64,000 nucleotides of DNA from Fomitopsis serialis (GCF_022376445.1 NW_025955065.1:79717-143716); one strand, 5' to 3'; positions 49,681-62,966 are shown, counted from the stretch's first letter. Program-made: numbers and translations. Notes: generated by a model not told the origin, from the letters alone.

Positions 49681-50781
49681 CTCTCGGGCCGCCTGATGAA
49701 GAGGACGCCGTGGAGCGTCTGCGCTCATCCGTACTGACTATTTTTACGATACTTATCGGCTGCTTGAAAAACCAGTAGGCACGGAGAAGCGCCTCGCTCA
49801 CTGACAGGATAATCACGATGTCCGTACAGCGCTGCGTCTCAAGGATACGAGGATACTCGTACAATGTCAGTTCAGTCGCTCGCTGTCACTTCGTCTCATC
49901 ACTGCATCACTCATTATCTCTTCTTTCTGCCTCTGAACCTTGGTATCGTGTTCCCCGCGACCCTGATAAGTTCCACAATCGATCTCAGCTCAGCACGTCG
50001 AGTGTGAAGTTGTATGGGCCGCACCAGTCTTTCATTACCGTCGTAATCCTGATTCCCGAAAAACGGCCGACGAGCGATGGGCGCTCAACTTCTATTCTGT
50101 TCTGCAGATGCAGGGATCGACTGTCGCGGATTGAGTGTCTGAAGATGTCCCATCGAAGGCTGTCACTGAGTCAAGGACGCCAGTGTGTATAGAGTCGGTT
50201 CTCAATAAGTACCACGCTATTTTTGATCCTGTCGCTACGTAAGCTCCATGCGCGCCGGAACAGCGTGTGTCACCAATGCGAGGTGTATTCATTCTGTGTA
50301 CTGTGTGTGCGTTCTGCGATCACTGATCTTGCAAAGCAGTATGAATGCGCTTCCTGCAGGCCTGTGAGAGGATACCTGAGATCACAGTACACGTCAGGCT
50401 CGGGCTTCACGGCCCTTCACCTATTTACTTACTGTGACACGAGGATGTGGCCCGTCACACTGAGTCTTGCGAATCGGATCCGAACCCTGATTTGATTCAG
50501 CATGGTCTAAGGATGCTACTCTGTGAATGACATAAATCTGATCTTATCAGTATCCCGCATGCGCTTCTACGTCTGCCTGGGGAGACTAGCATGCGCGCAA
50601 ACATGCCGACAGTAACCTCCCTGGTGCTACGACGGACCGCTTCAAGATATTGTAAAACATTGCGAATTTAGCTGGACGTAGACACATCCTTCACTTTCCG
50701 CAGGTTCCCCGCACATCTGACGCCCCGGTCATCTCTACCCAATTCAAGATCGTGAATATTATTGTCAGGTCAGGATCCAGA
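49681..50781. other. Intergenic, no gene recognised
   Basis: Moderate GC, many stops, no motif seen. The only frames are shorter than 125 codons and unremarkable. It contains the region downstream of the enoyl reductase gene. Confidence 0.5.
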
Positions 50782-52137
50782 TCACAAATGGTAAACGATC
50801 TTCTCCGCACTAACTTTCCCTTCCCTCATGTACTGCAAACCTTCGGGTATCGCCTGCAGCCCGCCCTCCCACAGCTTTATGCGATTCGTCACGATACAAT
50901 CATCGCGCAGGAGCTGGGGCATCTTCTTCATGAATGCCGCGATTTGCGCCTTGTCATTGGGCTGCACGGCGTACTTCGCCTGCGGACCGAGCGAAAAAGG
51001 GCGGCCGAACGCGGTATACAACAAAGTGTCTACCCCATTGGATGTCAGTCGGCGTGCTTCAGTCACCGCCTAATCAACTGAGATACGCACGGATGAATTC
51101 CACGTCTTTGCGGAGCTTCTTAGCCTTGAACGTCGGCGGGAACATTAGGATGAGCTTCCCTCCGTTGGCTCCCATGCAGCGTGCACAGAGCTCTTGGGTC
51201 TCCTTCGTGCTCTGAGTGTCAACCGCATAGCGCACGCCATTTTCCGTCACCTTTTTTATGGCGTCGACGACGTCGGCGCTCTTGTAGTCATACACCGCAT
51301 CTGCCCCCAGAGCCTTGACGAGGTCGAAGTTTTTGGGAGACGCAGTCGTGACAACCTTGTATCCTGAGAGGCGTGCAAGCTGAATGGTATATTGGCCCAC
51401 CGAAGCTTGACAAAACATAGTCAGGAATGTACTGGGATAGAACGATTTAACCAGTCAGACGCACAACTTCCCCCATGCACGAATACCCATTCGGTGCCGT
51501 CCGCCTTCTCCGGTGGCTCTACGAGCGCTAGACGCTGTGGATGGTACAAGCATTGTACTGCCGTGAAAAGCCTGAAATTGCGTAATCACACCGGGGATGA
51601 TGAACTACAGACGACATACCCCACGCTGACGGTTGCAGCCTGTTCATGGCTCAGAGTCCCCTCCGGAACGATCCACGCAAGCACCGCGGGGGTCTTGACG
51701 TACTCCGAGTACGCGCCGCCGTCGACATAAGTACCTCCCATCGCGAAACCGGCGATGTGCATGCCGAGCTCCGGAAATGTGACGTTCTTGCCCTGCTGCA
51801 CGACGTGCCCAGACCAGTCGCACCCGAGGACCGTCCCCGCATTCTGCACAACGTCGACGACTGGCGACGGATGAGATTCCGATCAGCGACGGACATGCAG
51901 GTAGAGGACTGAAGACTTACATCTCCAGTCTGCCGGATTTTGTGCGACAGCGACAACCTTCACGAGGATGTCATCGTCGCCGAGGGTGGGGACCGGGTGG
52001 TCCTGCACAACGGCCTTCTTTCCCTGGCGGTGTTACGGGGTTGAGCTTTTTTCGAGACGACATTCGACAGAATGGGGACTTGCCTTCTGGACAACAACGG
52101 CCTTCATCGTGGCTGGGATGGGAGTATGTCCGTCCAT
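50782..52137 (-). CDS. Stand-alone MDR enoyl reductase (ToxD/LovC-like trans-ER)
   Basis: Minus-strand model of 355 aa: exons 52137-52084, 52023-51921, 51860-51620, 51571-51465, 51405-51091, 51029-50782; phases agree. The N-terminal GroES-like domain begins MKAVVVQK and contains DDILVKVVAVAQNPADW, LGCDWSG, and MGGTYVDGGAYSEYVKTP. The Rossmann part has VFVHGGSSSVGQY (NADPH loop) and AVYDYKSADVV. The end, KLWEGGLQAIPEGLQYMREGKVSAEKIVY, is diagnostic of the zinc-less ToxD/LovC-type enoyl reductases that act in trans on fungal polyketide chains. Length is typical. The first intron uses a GC donor (AAG/GCAAGT). It lies next to an MFS transporter and a reducing PKS with a degenerate ER, so acting on that PKS is a natural inference. 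The start is the first Met; MKAVVV at codon 11 is an alternative. Confidence 0.88.
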
Positions 52138-53565
52138 TGCCTGAGATACGGGCTACCACTTGGCTGCGTCCCGCGCCATAAAAGCACTAATCCGTCCTGA
52201 ACAATGTATCAGTGTTGGCAGATCCATGATTGGGCTCATCCGCTCCCCCGCCGCTGTACACACCGTTGTAAGCTTACAGTACTTACTAGGTACTGCGTGT
52301 GACAACGCACGGATATCGCATCTAGCCCTGAGCCTGTGACATACCATTACTTCAAATCCCTTGGAACCGCGGGTGGCTTAGTCAGTCACAAGTCGATATC
52401 TCGGACTGGCGATAGTGTGGAGGAAGCCGGAGGAGGTCAGATTCACCACACGAACTCCACTGCGCCGAGGAGTGACAGCGTGGACGAATGCACAGTTGGG
52501 AACATGTTCGGCACATCCGGGGGCCCGCACAACCTGAACCGCGCACCAGTACTTCACACACGAAGCCAGGTGTCAATCTGTTACGTTGTCTCTTCGTCAA
52601 TTCGACCCAGAGGTGTATACGTAGCGACAACTTACTGCGCCTTTAAGCTTTAACCTTGAGTATGGCCAAAGTATGGTACTATTAGGTTGTTACGCTCGTG
52701 TAAGTCATGATGACAGTTAGATTATATAAGGAAACTTGACATCCGGTATCTGCCGGTGTGGCTGAGGACAGCGTTAACGTTGAACTCGAGCTTGCCTTGA
52801 ACCTCAATCGACCACAAATTTTGGTTCACTTCCAGCAGCAGCCAGCATTGCCATTCGGGTCCTTCTTGGCTGTCTGCACTCACGGTGACACGAATCAAAT
52901 GGCAGTGGAATAGATCGGCCTTATGATGATCATAGAATACGTCCTGGTGAGTGTTTGGAACTTCCCCAAATCTGACAGACGTACCGGGTCCAGATATGGA
53001 CTACTGATTCGTGCTTTGCTTGAGGGCATAGTTGAATCACTGACACACAAGCCAGATGCAAGGACACAGAACCACGCTGCGGACTTGAGGCTGCATCGAC
53101 TCATCAGCGGAGGTCTTGGCTGCCACTCTCAAGAATACCACTCTGCCGAGTGTGTGCAAGCGTGTCTTTGGCGTGGAACTGGTGAGTGTCTTCTGTGTAT
53201 GGTACCGCATGCGCGATACTGATGTGCTTGATACGTTCCTGGCACCCTGCAGAGATCTACTGGACAGCCTCATCCGCGCTTCAATTCTTCCGTAATGTCG
53301 GCATGTCTCGGTCACAGTCTTCCTGTCACAAATTCCTGAAGACTTAGTTGAGCAACCGCATTGTCGAACCTTAAGTTAAGGGTTCGAGTACTCTCCGTTG
53401 CAGGCCATACAAGCCGGCAAGCGTCTTGTATTTGCACAGCGTCCGGCGTTCCCGGTCCACTTCTGCTCGAGCCTCGTTTCGACTTATGTGTTGTATAAAT
53501 CGTGCGCACGCCTCAAGTGGTCCTATCTACTACCGTCACGCATCATACCTACGCAGCTTAGACCA
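52138..53565. other. Divergent intergenic region between enoyl reductase and transporter
   Basis: About 1.4 kb between the outward-facing starts of the reductase (-) and the MFS gene (+), so it should hold both promoters. A 105-codon frame (52336-52653) and a 99-codon frame (52923-53222) show no motif. No clear TATA box can be fixed. Confidence 0.45.
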
Positions 53566-55535
53566 ATGTCTGACAGGCCCATGGGTCCACTGTCTGAGGT
53601 TGAACTAGCAACGAAAGACGAATCTACGCCACCCGGTTCGGTCGTCATCGAAGTTGTAGCTGCGCCACCAGCGATTAACATCCCGGATGGCGGTCTTCAG
53701 GCATGGCTCTCTGTCCTCGGAGGGTACGTTTTTCTGTCTTTATAGTGCACGTCTTCTATCGCTGACCATTGTGAAGGTTCCTGATTTGCACAACCACCTT
53801 CGGCTACTCCAACTCGTTCGGGGTGTTTCAGGACTACTATGTTCTCTCAGGCGCATCGTCTGCGTCGAACATCAGCTGGATTGGGTCTTTACAGGTGCGC
53901 GCGCAATGGCCTTATTTCCTCCGACTGTCATTGAGACTGTACCAGCTATTCTTCATGTTCGTCGTGGGCCTTCCTGCGGGTAAACTCTTCGATCAAGGTT
54001 ACTTCCATTATGTCGTAGGCTCCGGCAGCATTCTCTACGTATTCTGGTACGTCTGGTAGTCTGACGCGCCTATCCCAGTCTCTTTTCCGAGGATTACGTA
54101 CTCATAATTCGAGAACTTGGCAGCATGTTCATGCTCTCACTCGCGAATCCGCACAAATACTATCAACTCGTGCTCTCCCAGGGCATTGGCATGGGCATCG
54201 GGAGCGGCTTGATGCTTGTCCCGGCTATGTCTGTGCAAACGCATCACTGGCGCGTGCGCCGCTCGCTCGCAATGGGCATTGTCATGACCGGTGAGCCGTT
54301 TGCGTTCCTCGAGCACTTTCGCCTCTCCCCGGCGAACTCTTTACTCTCCTACGTTCAAAGGTCACTGATGCAGGGCATTATCTTCCCTAGGCTCTGGCGT
54401 CGGCGGTCTAATCTACCCTATCATGCTGAACAAGCTTGTGAATGGCAGTGCTGGTTTCGCGTGGGGAGTACGTGCGACCGCGTTCCTTACTCTCGGCCTG
54501 CTCGCCATAGCAAATGCGGTAATGACGACTCGCTTACCGAGCGCTAGGAAGCGTGGACCAGGGCCCAAACCTGACATGAAAGCAATTATGACGGACGGGC
54601 CGTACTGGTTATTTGCGTTCGGGTACGTGTCCCTTTGTGTGGCCCTCCACTTGTGCGTGCAGACTAGAGTACTGAGAGGTGCCGGCTACGCAGGTTGTTT
54701 CTCGTACTTTGGGGGATGTTCTTCCCGTGTGAGTAGGCACGACCTCTGCGGTGTCCTCAATTGACCGACCCTTGGTATTCCAGATTTCTACCTCCAGCTA
54801 TGGGTGAACCTGCACAGGCTCTCGGGGACGCTGGCGTTCTATACCGTAAGTTCGGTTTGGCCCCATATGTCCGCTTCCCAGAAGTGACTGTCATACAGAT
54901 CGCCATTCTCAATGCTGCCTCGATCTTCGGGCGCACCCTTCCGAACATGCTTGCAGACCGCGTCGGCCCGTTCAACGTTCTCGCGCCTGTGGCAGTCATC
55001 ACAAGCGCGCTCGTACTCGCCATGTTCGGCGTCACATCCACCGGGGCTGTCATCGTGTTCTCGATTCTGTATGGGTTCTTCTCGGGAGCAAGTGCGTCCA
55101 TTCCTCCTTTTCTTCTGACCCTACTCTCATCCTCTTTCGCAGTGATCTCACTTATGCCTCCGGCGGCGGCGACGCTTGCCAAGGGTCTGCATGAGATCGG
55201 GTGCGTCATCTTTAACCATGCTCTCTTTCACGGGCTCGGCTGATCTCAGAACAGGATCCGTCTTGGACTCGGGTATTTTGTAACGTCGTTTGCCATGTTG
55301 ACTGGGACACCCATCGCTGGCGCGCTCTTCGACGAGGGCGGCCGGTGGTACAAGCCAATCGTGTTCAATTCGGTGAGTGCCCCTTGTATTGAGCTTCTGA
55401 CAGGCAGCTGGTTCCGCTGGACACGGGTGTTGAGCGCTGATCACGGCGCTACAGGTTATCATGTTTGCCGGGGCGTCGTGCTTAATCGTAGCGCGGAGCC
55501 TGGTCGCCCGAGCAAAAGGGTCGCAGCACGTGTAG
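53566..55535 (+). CDS. MFS transporter, monocarboxylate-porter-like
   Basis: Spliced model of 457 aa: exons 53566-53723, 53777-53894, 53946-54046, 54124-54290, 54391-54622, 54694-54728, 54784-54845, 54899-55200, 55255-55372, 55455-55535. The cytosolic N-tail is followed by PDGGLQAWLSVLGG, the first-helix signature of the fungal monocarboxylate transporter (MCT/MCH) family. Further family landmarks are TFGYSNSFGVFQDYY, QGIGMGIGSGLMLVPA, GSGVGGLIYPIM, FFPYFYLQLW, AILNAASIFGR and a final LTGTPIAGALF..GRWYKP. About 12 helices are expected in the plasma membrane. Its place between the enoyl reductase and the PKS suggests export of the product or import of a precursor. The segment around 55120-55200 is longer than usual and may hide an unrecognised intron; one acceptor (53776) is AAG. 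Confidence 0.85.
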
Positions 55536-56215
55536 TCGGATGTCGCTCCTTGAGATGTTGTGGGTAGACCGACTGCAAGAGTGTGGCTTATGCACAGGGT
55601 TGATTTCCGCCGCCTGTGAATCGAGATTCCAGTCCCTGATCCGAGTATGTGCATTGCTAAACTATCATGCCAGTGGATTGTGTCCAGGCTTTCCCATACC
55701 TGTGCCGCTTCTGCCACCTACTGAGGGTGCCTCGGCGCATGCGAAATTGGCACATAAACCAGCGGGATCACATATGTCATCTTGACATGCGTACTCACGC
55801 CCCTGGCCCGCGAACCGCGGGGGACTTATGCTCGTACTGCGCGTATTACGAGCGGTACGCACGCCATAAACAACTGTCACGTCGGTGACACTGAATGTCG
55901 GCCTGTGTGTAGTGTTCTATCAAACGAAGTGACTGACAAACTGTTCTGCTTCTATCATCTTTTGTTTTCCGCCATCAATCATCATTTGATTGTGGTCTTC
56001 TCATTTATCTCACGTTGCTTGACGGTCGATCTTTGATACTGATACAGCGAGACCTGCGTCAACAATGTACACTTCGTCAGCACACCCTGCAGTACATGAT
56101 CCTCACACCAGGAGTATAAGTATACTCGACTCATTGGCATTCAGCACTGCTCACGAGCATTCTCTGCAGTGATACTCCACATAGACCAGAGATCGCATCG
56201 GAAATTGCTGTTAGG
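55536..56215 (+). promoter_or_regulatory. PKS upstream region with TATA-like box
   Basis: 680 bp between the MFS stop and the PKS start with no gene. A TATA-like 'agtataagtata' lies at about 56113-56124, roughly 95 bp before the PKS ATG, inside the near-palindrome 'gagtataagtatactc'. No known regulator site was identified. Confidence 0.35.
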
Positions 56216-59200
56216 ATGTTTTCGAACAAATCGCCTCCTATCGCCATTGTGAGTGATCACAAAGATACTTTGATCTCGAAGTCCCACTGAGGCAAATCCT
56301 TGCTCTATGTACAGGTTGGAATTGCTGCAGAACTCCCGAGTGGTGACTGGAGCGAGTCGAACTTGGACTACAACTCGTTTTATGACTTCCTATTGCAAGG
56401 CGGAGAGGCGTACGAGAAGATGCCTGCAGACCGCTTCAACATGCACACGTGAGCTTGTCGATCATGTTTTTGTTTGGCACTTATATTCATAATGCTTCAG
56501 TCTCAAGGGCACCGCTTCCGGCCAGGTGGGCACCGATACAGGCGCATTCCTCAAGGACATAGGCCTCTTCGATCCGATCGAGTTCGGCATCACGAGCAAG
56601 GATGCCAGGCTGATGAGCCTGGGCACAAGAAAGCTCATAGAAACGACGTTCCTAGCCTTACTTGACTCGGGTATCGACTACAGAGGTCGGGATGTCGGCT
56701 GCTACATGTCTGCTGTGGCTCATGACATGTTTTCCGTATCCGGACATGTGAGTGATTTAGTGTGAGAGGTTCTCGCTACTCTCTGAATCCCACTCTACCA
56801 GGATGACGTGGAAGCTCGCGGGGCGTTTTCAGGCGGCCCAGCGATGGTCGCGAACCGTGTCTCGTATCATCTCGATCTCCGCGGTCCAACTATGCCTCTT
56901 GATACGGCATGTAGCTCAACCTTATATGCCACCCACCTCGGGGTTCAAGCGTTACGGAATGGCGAGTGCGAAGCGGCAGTTGTGGGCGGCTGTCAGCTCA
57001 ACCACAGGTCAGCATGCACAGGGACATTCTTCTTCGAATCTGACAGGACATTTGACCTGTATTGCGTAGGTTCACGGAGTGGCTGTTGTACACACAGGGC
57101 GGCATTCTGTCTCCCGACGGGAAATGCAAACCTTTCGATGCAACTGCCAACGGGTGAAGCTCATTCTTACAGTTATGAATGTCTCCTCACATGAGGTTAC
57201 CCTATAGATTCGGGCGAGGTGAGGGTGCTGTCTCTATCGTGCTCAAGCCTCTCGACGCGGCGCTCCGTGATCGAGACAGGATTTATGCTACAGTGCGTCA
57301 CTCCGCCGGTAGACTCGGGCTTTGACTTCCACTGACATCATAAATACATAGATTCTCGGAACCGGCATCAATTCTTCCGGCTCGCTGGCCCCCGTGAATG
57401 CACCAGTCGCATTGGCGCAGAAAAATGCTATGTTACGTGCGTTCGCTCAGGCGCAGCGGTCTCCGCGAGAAATAGACTTTGTCGAGCTACACGCAACAGG
57501 TATATCTGCCGTATTTTTCACTGAATTTGTTTCATGACACGCGCTCTCTCGCCTAGGTACTGCATCTGGGGACCCCACGGAGGCGAACTGGGTCGGTGTA
57601 CAGTTTGGGAGAGATGATGAGCTGCTTGTTGGCAGCGTAAAGGGCAATATTGGGTACGTCTCGTATTGACATGCACATCATCAAGGTACTCACCATTGCT
57701 GTAGCCACACGGAGATCACTGCATTCCTATCGTCTCTATGCAAGGTTTGCCACATCATCGAGCATGGTGTGATCCCGCCCACTGTCAACTGCACCATCCC
57801 GAACCCTGCCATCAAGTGGACGGAGCATAACATGCGCGTTCCTGTAACTCCGGAGAAGCTTAGCATCCGCTCTCCTTCTGGCCGTGCGCTCATCGCGATG
57901 TCGAGCTCCGGTATTGGCGGCGCCAACGGCCACTGCGTTATTGAAGCTCACGCGCCCGACGTTGATGGCACTCCGCAGTTGTGGGCGTATCAGAGTTCGG
58001 TGATCCCGTCGCTCTTGATCATAGGCGGCCTATCACCACGGTCCGCTTCTGCTGTCGGCGAATCACTCAAGGCCCTCACGGCGGAGCAGGACCACAAGGA
58101 CATGGACCGTGCACTCGGTCGGCGAGCGCGGTCAATGCTCTGGAAAGCGTATGCTGTTACTCCAGACGGACAAACCCCTCGCTTCTCGGAGCCGGCTCTC
58201 ACCCCTAAAACAGCACCGGAGATCGTGTTTGTGTTCCCTGGGCAGGGCCCCCAACACTGGAACAGTAAGTTCATTGAATTATGCCACCGACCAAGCTGAT
58301 TATCGTACAGTGGGTCGCGAGCTATTCAGGACATGCGTTCCATTCCATGATACTGTGGTGGAGCTCGACGCAGTCTACGCAAGCGTGACTGGCAAGTCGC
58401 TTATCGCAGACGTGGGCCTCTTCGGCGAATCCGATGTACCTGACACCTTGGGAGACGTCTGGCCAATCTCCATTACCTTACCTGCGCTAACGATCCTGCA
58501 AATTGCGCTCATGGAAGCTCTAGCTTTCATCGGCGTCAAGCCGGATGTAGTGATCGGACACTCTGCAGGCGAGACGGCCGTCGTGTATGCGTCGGGTGCG
58601 GCATTCAAGGCAATGGCAGTCGAGCTCTCAATTGCAAGGGCCGAGCGATGGAGGCACTGGAGGGACACGATGGAGCTATGGCAGCTGTAGCATGCTCTGC
58701 AGCGCTGGCTGAGGAAACCATCGTTGACGTCGTCGCGGAGCTGGGACCCGCTGCCCTGGAGGTTGGCTGTTACAACGCTCCGAACGCCATCACACTGTCC
58801 GGTTCTGCAAAGCACATCGCGTCTGCAGTGGCGCGGGCAAAGGCGGCTGGTATTCTGGCGACCCAGCTACGAACGCGGATACCCGTACACTCGTCAATGA
58901 TGGCTATCTGCCAGGCAGATTACGAGGAGCGGGTTGGGGAGGTGTTCAAGAAGTACGCAGTCGTACCGACGAAAGTGGAGACGTTCTCGTCTCTTACTGG
59001 CGGCATATTGAACACGCCCTACGACGCCCGCTACTTCTGGGATAATACGCTTGGGCCGGTAATGTTCGAGCCCGCTATAAACGCCATTCACACTAGGCAC
59101 CCGCAGTCGATTTTCGTGGAGCTGGGCCCCCATCCCGTCCTGTCGGGGTATATCACCGCGATCTCGGGGCACGGTACGACAGTACTGAGCCCGATGAAAC

Positions 59201-62200
59201 GATCCAGGACTGCAGGCGTCGGCGAGCCGATGCAGCTCTTGGACTGTGTCGGGCGACTAGTCTGCGCGGGCTACTCGCGAGTGAATATGGATGTGCTGTT
59301 TGGTATGGCAGAGAACGCAAGTGCAAACATACCTCCATATCCATTCGCGCGGAAGGAGGTCCCATATACAGCTTCGACATTTGAGATCACCCGCCAAAGA
59401 CAGATGCGTCATGGCCCATTGAACTACCCTCAACTGCGAATCAACACACAGACGCATCCTGGGCTAGCGGACCACATCATACAGAATGAACCTATCATGC
59501 CCGCAGCGGGATTCCTGGAAATGGTATGCGCATTCTGTATCGCTCGGGAAGATCGGCTGACTGGTACCCCACAGGCACTCGAATTTGGCGCGAAGAAGCT
59601 CTGGAACATACAATTCCACTCGGTCCTGTCGCTTTCGTCCGAACGTCCGACGCCCATTGACGTGAGACTTGAAGATTCGCAGTGGAGCGTCCACAGTGCA
59701 CCTGCGGCAGATTTTGTCAATACGTGGCCACCGACTGTGAGTCCGTCATTTCTCATCATCCCCAGAGAAGTTCACATTTCTCGGTAGTACGATCGTGTAC
59801 ATGCGACAGGCTATCTCTCGATGGAAAGCGAACTCGATGGAGATGCGCCTCCAGTGGCCATCAACGACATACGTGCACGCCTGAAGATGATGGAGACGAA
59901 GAGTTTTTATGATAATCTTCGTTCATTTGCCAACTACGGGACCACGTACAGGAGAGTGCTATCCTGCTATCATGGGGTTGACGCATCTGGGCTGGAGGAA
60001 TTTCTGATAGAAATTCGCGGTGCAGGAGACGATCTCGACAAGTAGGTGGACGGCGTCTGGTGCCTGCTCATCAAATTCTTACACCTTGTCTTCAGTCTCT
60101 CGGACTACCGACTGCATCCTGCAATTTTAGATGCTGCGCTGCAGGTTGCAGTGCATCCGTTGATTACTGGGGCCGTCGCTCACGGTCACTACTATCTGCC
60201 ATCAAAGTTGGGGACGCTAGTTATCCATGACGCGCTTGCTCAAGGGATGCCTGAGAAGATCTACGCTCATGCAGTCTTTGTCAAATGGATGCCTGGTAAG
60301 ACGCCTTCATACCGCAATTTGATGCTTGCGTCCTGACACTGCTTTAGAGTCGCTCACTTACGACTTCAAGCTCATGAACGAACGCGGCCAGACGCTATGC
60401 ACCATAGATGCCCTCGAGGTAGCAGCTCACGGGCGAACACCATTGATAGTCCAACATCGATATGATATGGCCCATCGCCAACTCGATATACATCTCTCCA
60501 TTTCTTCAGAGTCGGGCGACAACGGGTCAAATATGAAGACGACCATGATCGTCGACGGGGTATGTAATTGCGTCCTCGCCTCTTGTGCTATACTCATAGG
60601 GGAACCGCCACAGTTATCCAAGGACGGGAGCACTGAGCTTCTAATCCTAATCTTCCAGTACCACCGAGGACATGAGATGAGACTTCAGCAAAAAATCCTC
60701 TCTTTGAACCCGTCCTACAGAGAGTCCCTCTGCTTCATCGCATCCAAAGGTACGGACGGCGACGCGGTTCTCGGCTTCACTAGGTCTCTCCGTAAGGAAT
60801 ACCGATCGTGGCAGGTGTTCTGCGTCATTTTCCCCGCGACATGGCCTCTTGGAGAATACGAGGAGACAGCACAGTCTCTCTGTGCTCATCCGCTGGCAGA
60901 GGAAGAAATGTCGGTACATGAGGATGGCTCAGTGCGTGCTCCCATGGTCGTATCATCGCCCGCGCCGAGGAAACTCGTGTCTTTTGACCCCGGAGCGCTA
61001 TGGACGTATCAGCACTCTACCCTCTCGCAGGTTTCTCACCCGATGGTACCTCCAGGCCATGTTCTGGTCCGTGTCCTGGGCTGGTCGTCCAATATCTCCT
61101 CATGCCGAGCGTTCATCGGACGCGTGGACGGCTTACCAAATGTCTATGTTGGAATTACACTTGGGCCCCTCTCCAACTTCCTCATTGCTCACCGCGGGAG
61201 CCTCTTGCAGATGTCGGACATTCCCGATGTCACTCGGGGTCCTTATGTGCTCGGCGCAGCTCTAGCTGTGCTTGCCATCGGGTCCGCCAGATTCAGCGAC
61301 CCCTCGCGTCTGGAGGGCGAATGCATTCTCGTAACGCACTCGGACACAGGACTCGGGCGCGTTCTGTGCCAGATATACGAGAGCCGCGGACTGCACGTTG
61401 TGCGCTTACCGTCGCAGGCCGGCATCTCGGAGACCAGGAGAGCACTCTCTCTGCAGCCGAAATACATGGTTTCCGGGAGAGAGGAGGCGAATGCCAGCGA
61501 CATCGACAGGACGGTGCACCGGCTGCAACCAGACAAGGTATTCCAATGGGATGACCGCAGCACTGGGGTCGCGAGAATTCTGGCCGAGGACCCGTGGGCT
61601 ATAGGCGATGCGTTGAATCTCGCGTTGTCGAACCCTACCAGCTTCACAGAAGTCTTCACTCCTCCCATCGATGCGCTGGACATAGTACGACCAACAGACG
61701 TATGCTTTGTGGACACCATCTTCGCTCCTGACAAGGTGTATATTTTGATCGGAGGTATCGGAGGATTGGGACTACCCGTCGCGTGTTGGATGTATCAGGT
61801 GTGTGAACCTTTGCAGACTCAGATGTGAGACTAACGTACGTCGTAGAACGGGGCGCGTGAGATCGTCCTCACCTCCCGCTCAGGGACGGCCAAACTCGCG
61901 ACTAAAGACGAGTTCATCGCTTTGAGGCTTCTCGCTTACCTGCGATCACGAGATGACTTGGTGCTACGTACGGAGGCCATCGACGCATCATCGGTCGAGG
62001 AAACAAGGGAGCTGGTGGCGTCGAGCCAGAAACCGTTTGGCGGGTGCATGATCATGACAACCAACCTGATCGACCGTACATTCGCCACGCAAACGTCGGA
62101 TACATTCGAAGCCTCTTTCACCGCCAAGCTGGGTGCCTTCCATGCTTTGGAGAAGGTCATCGATATTCATTCGCTGGACTTCGTGCTCGCCTTCTCGTCT

Positions 62201-62966
62201 GTCGCGGGGCTGTTGGGAAATGCTGGGCAGACCAATTACGCTAGGTATGCTAGCAGCTTCGTGACTCGGTCGCGTTGCCAAACCTTACTGACCTCGTCAC
62301 AGCGCAAATACTGCTTTGACAGGGTTGACGAAGCGATACAAGAACGCTGCGACCATCGTTCCACCAATGATAAATGATACCGGGGGGTCCCTCACCCTGG
62401 CCGCTACCGACAGTACGAAATGGTCGCGGTTTAGACACCTCAGCGCCTGGGCCATGACGTGCGAAGGCAAGTTACATCGGCTAACAATGACCTAGGTCAA
62501 ATCTGACGAGAAACTCACAGCACTCTGCGAGTGCATCGGCGACGCATTGTTGAAGCTTCGTGAAGGACCTGTCTGGCAATACATCCCAGATTGCGACTGG
62601 AGCCTCGTCCAGAGCAAAAATGGGTCTTCCCCCCTGTACGACCACCTCGTGGTGAAAGAATCCCTGTCAGACACCGACCATAACTCTGAAGACTTGGAGC
62701 GCGAGCTGGGCGACATTATTTGCGATGTGCTGGACATAGACCACGAAGACTTGTCTCCTGACGTGCCTCTCACGTCTTACGGCTTAGACTCCCTATCAGC
62801 GATGGCCCTGTCCCATGCTCTGGAACCATACCTAGCCGTCTCGCAGCTTCAGCTTCTGGCCGACGTCACGCTTGCCGATCTCGAGCAGCTCCGCGAAGAA
62901 TCACTGAGCGCAACTACTCCCGACCCCGAGTCTGCAGGCGTCATGGCCGAGATGGGCGATTGCTGA
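56216..62966 (+). CDS. Reducing type I polyketide synthase (KS-AT-DH-ER*-KR-ACP), frameshifted in AT
   Basis: Sixteen-exon model of about 1977 aa: 56216-56248, 56315-56448, 56501-56747, 56802-57007, 57070-57153, 57208-57292, 57352-57499, 57557-57653, 57705-58264, 58311-59736, 59788-60041, 60096-60295, 60348-61798, 61847-62244, 62303-62466, 62521-62966. KS: Cys near aa 175 (DTACSS), His in ELHATGT and KGNIGH. AT: FVFPGQGPQHW, GHSAGE (Ser near 616). DH: HPGLADH (near 913) and HPAILDAALQ. No methyltransferase. ER-like: GECILVTHSDTGLG (near 1480), without the usual GGVG NADPH loop. KR: LIGGIGGLG (near 1624), SSVAG and NYASAN. ACP: YGLDSLSA (near 1915). No thioesterase. One base is missing at about 58644-58647 (..ARAE/MEAL..), shifting the frame in AT; all other exons fit. 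Intron 15 uses a GC donor. The product is unknown. Confidence 0.88.

Noticed and set aside
55540..55785. 81-codon ORF between the MFS and PKS genes
   Set aside because: No motif; it sits in the MFS 3' region, overlaps a longer antisense frame, and is composition-driven.
62467..62495. A 29-nt intron ending at 62495 in the PKS
   Set aside because: Too short and leads to an immediate stop; using the AG at 62520 gives correct phase and the expected motif.
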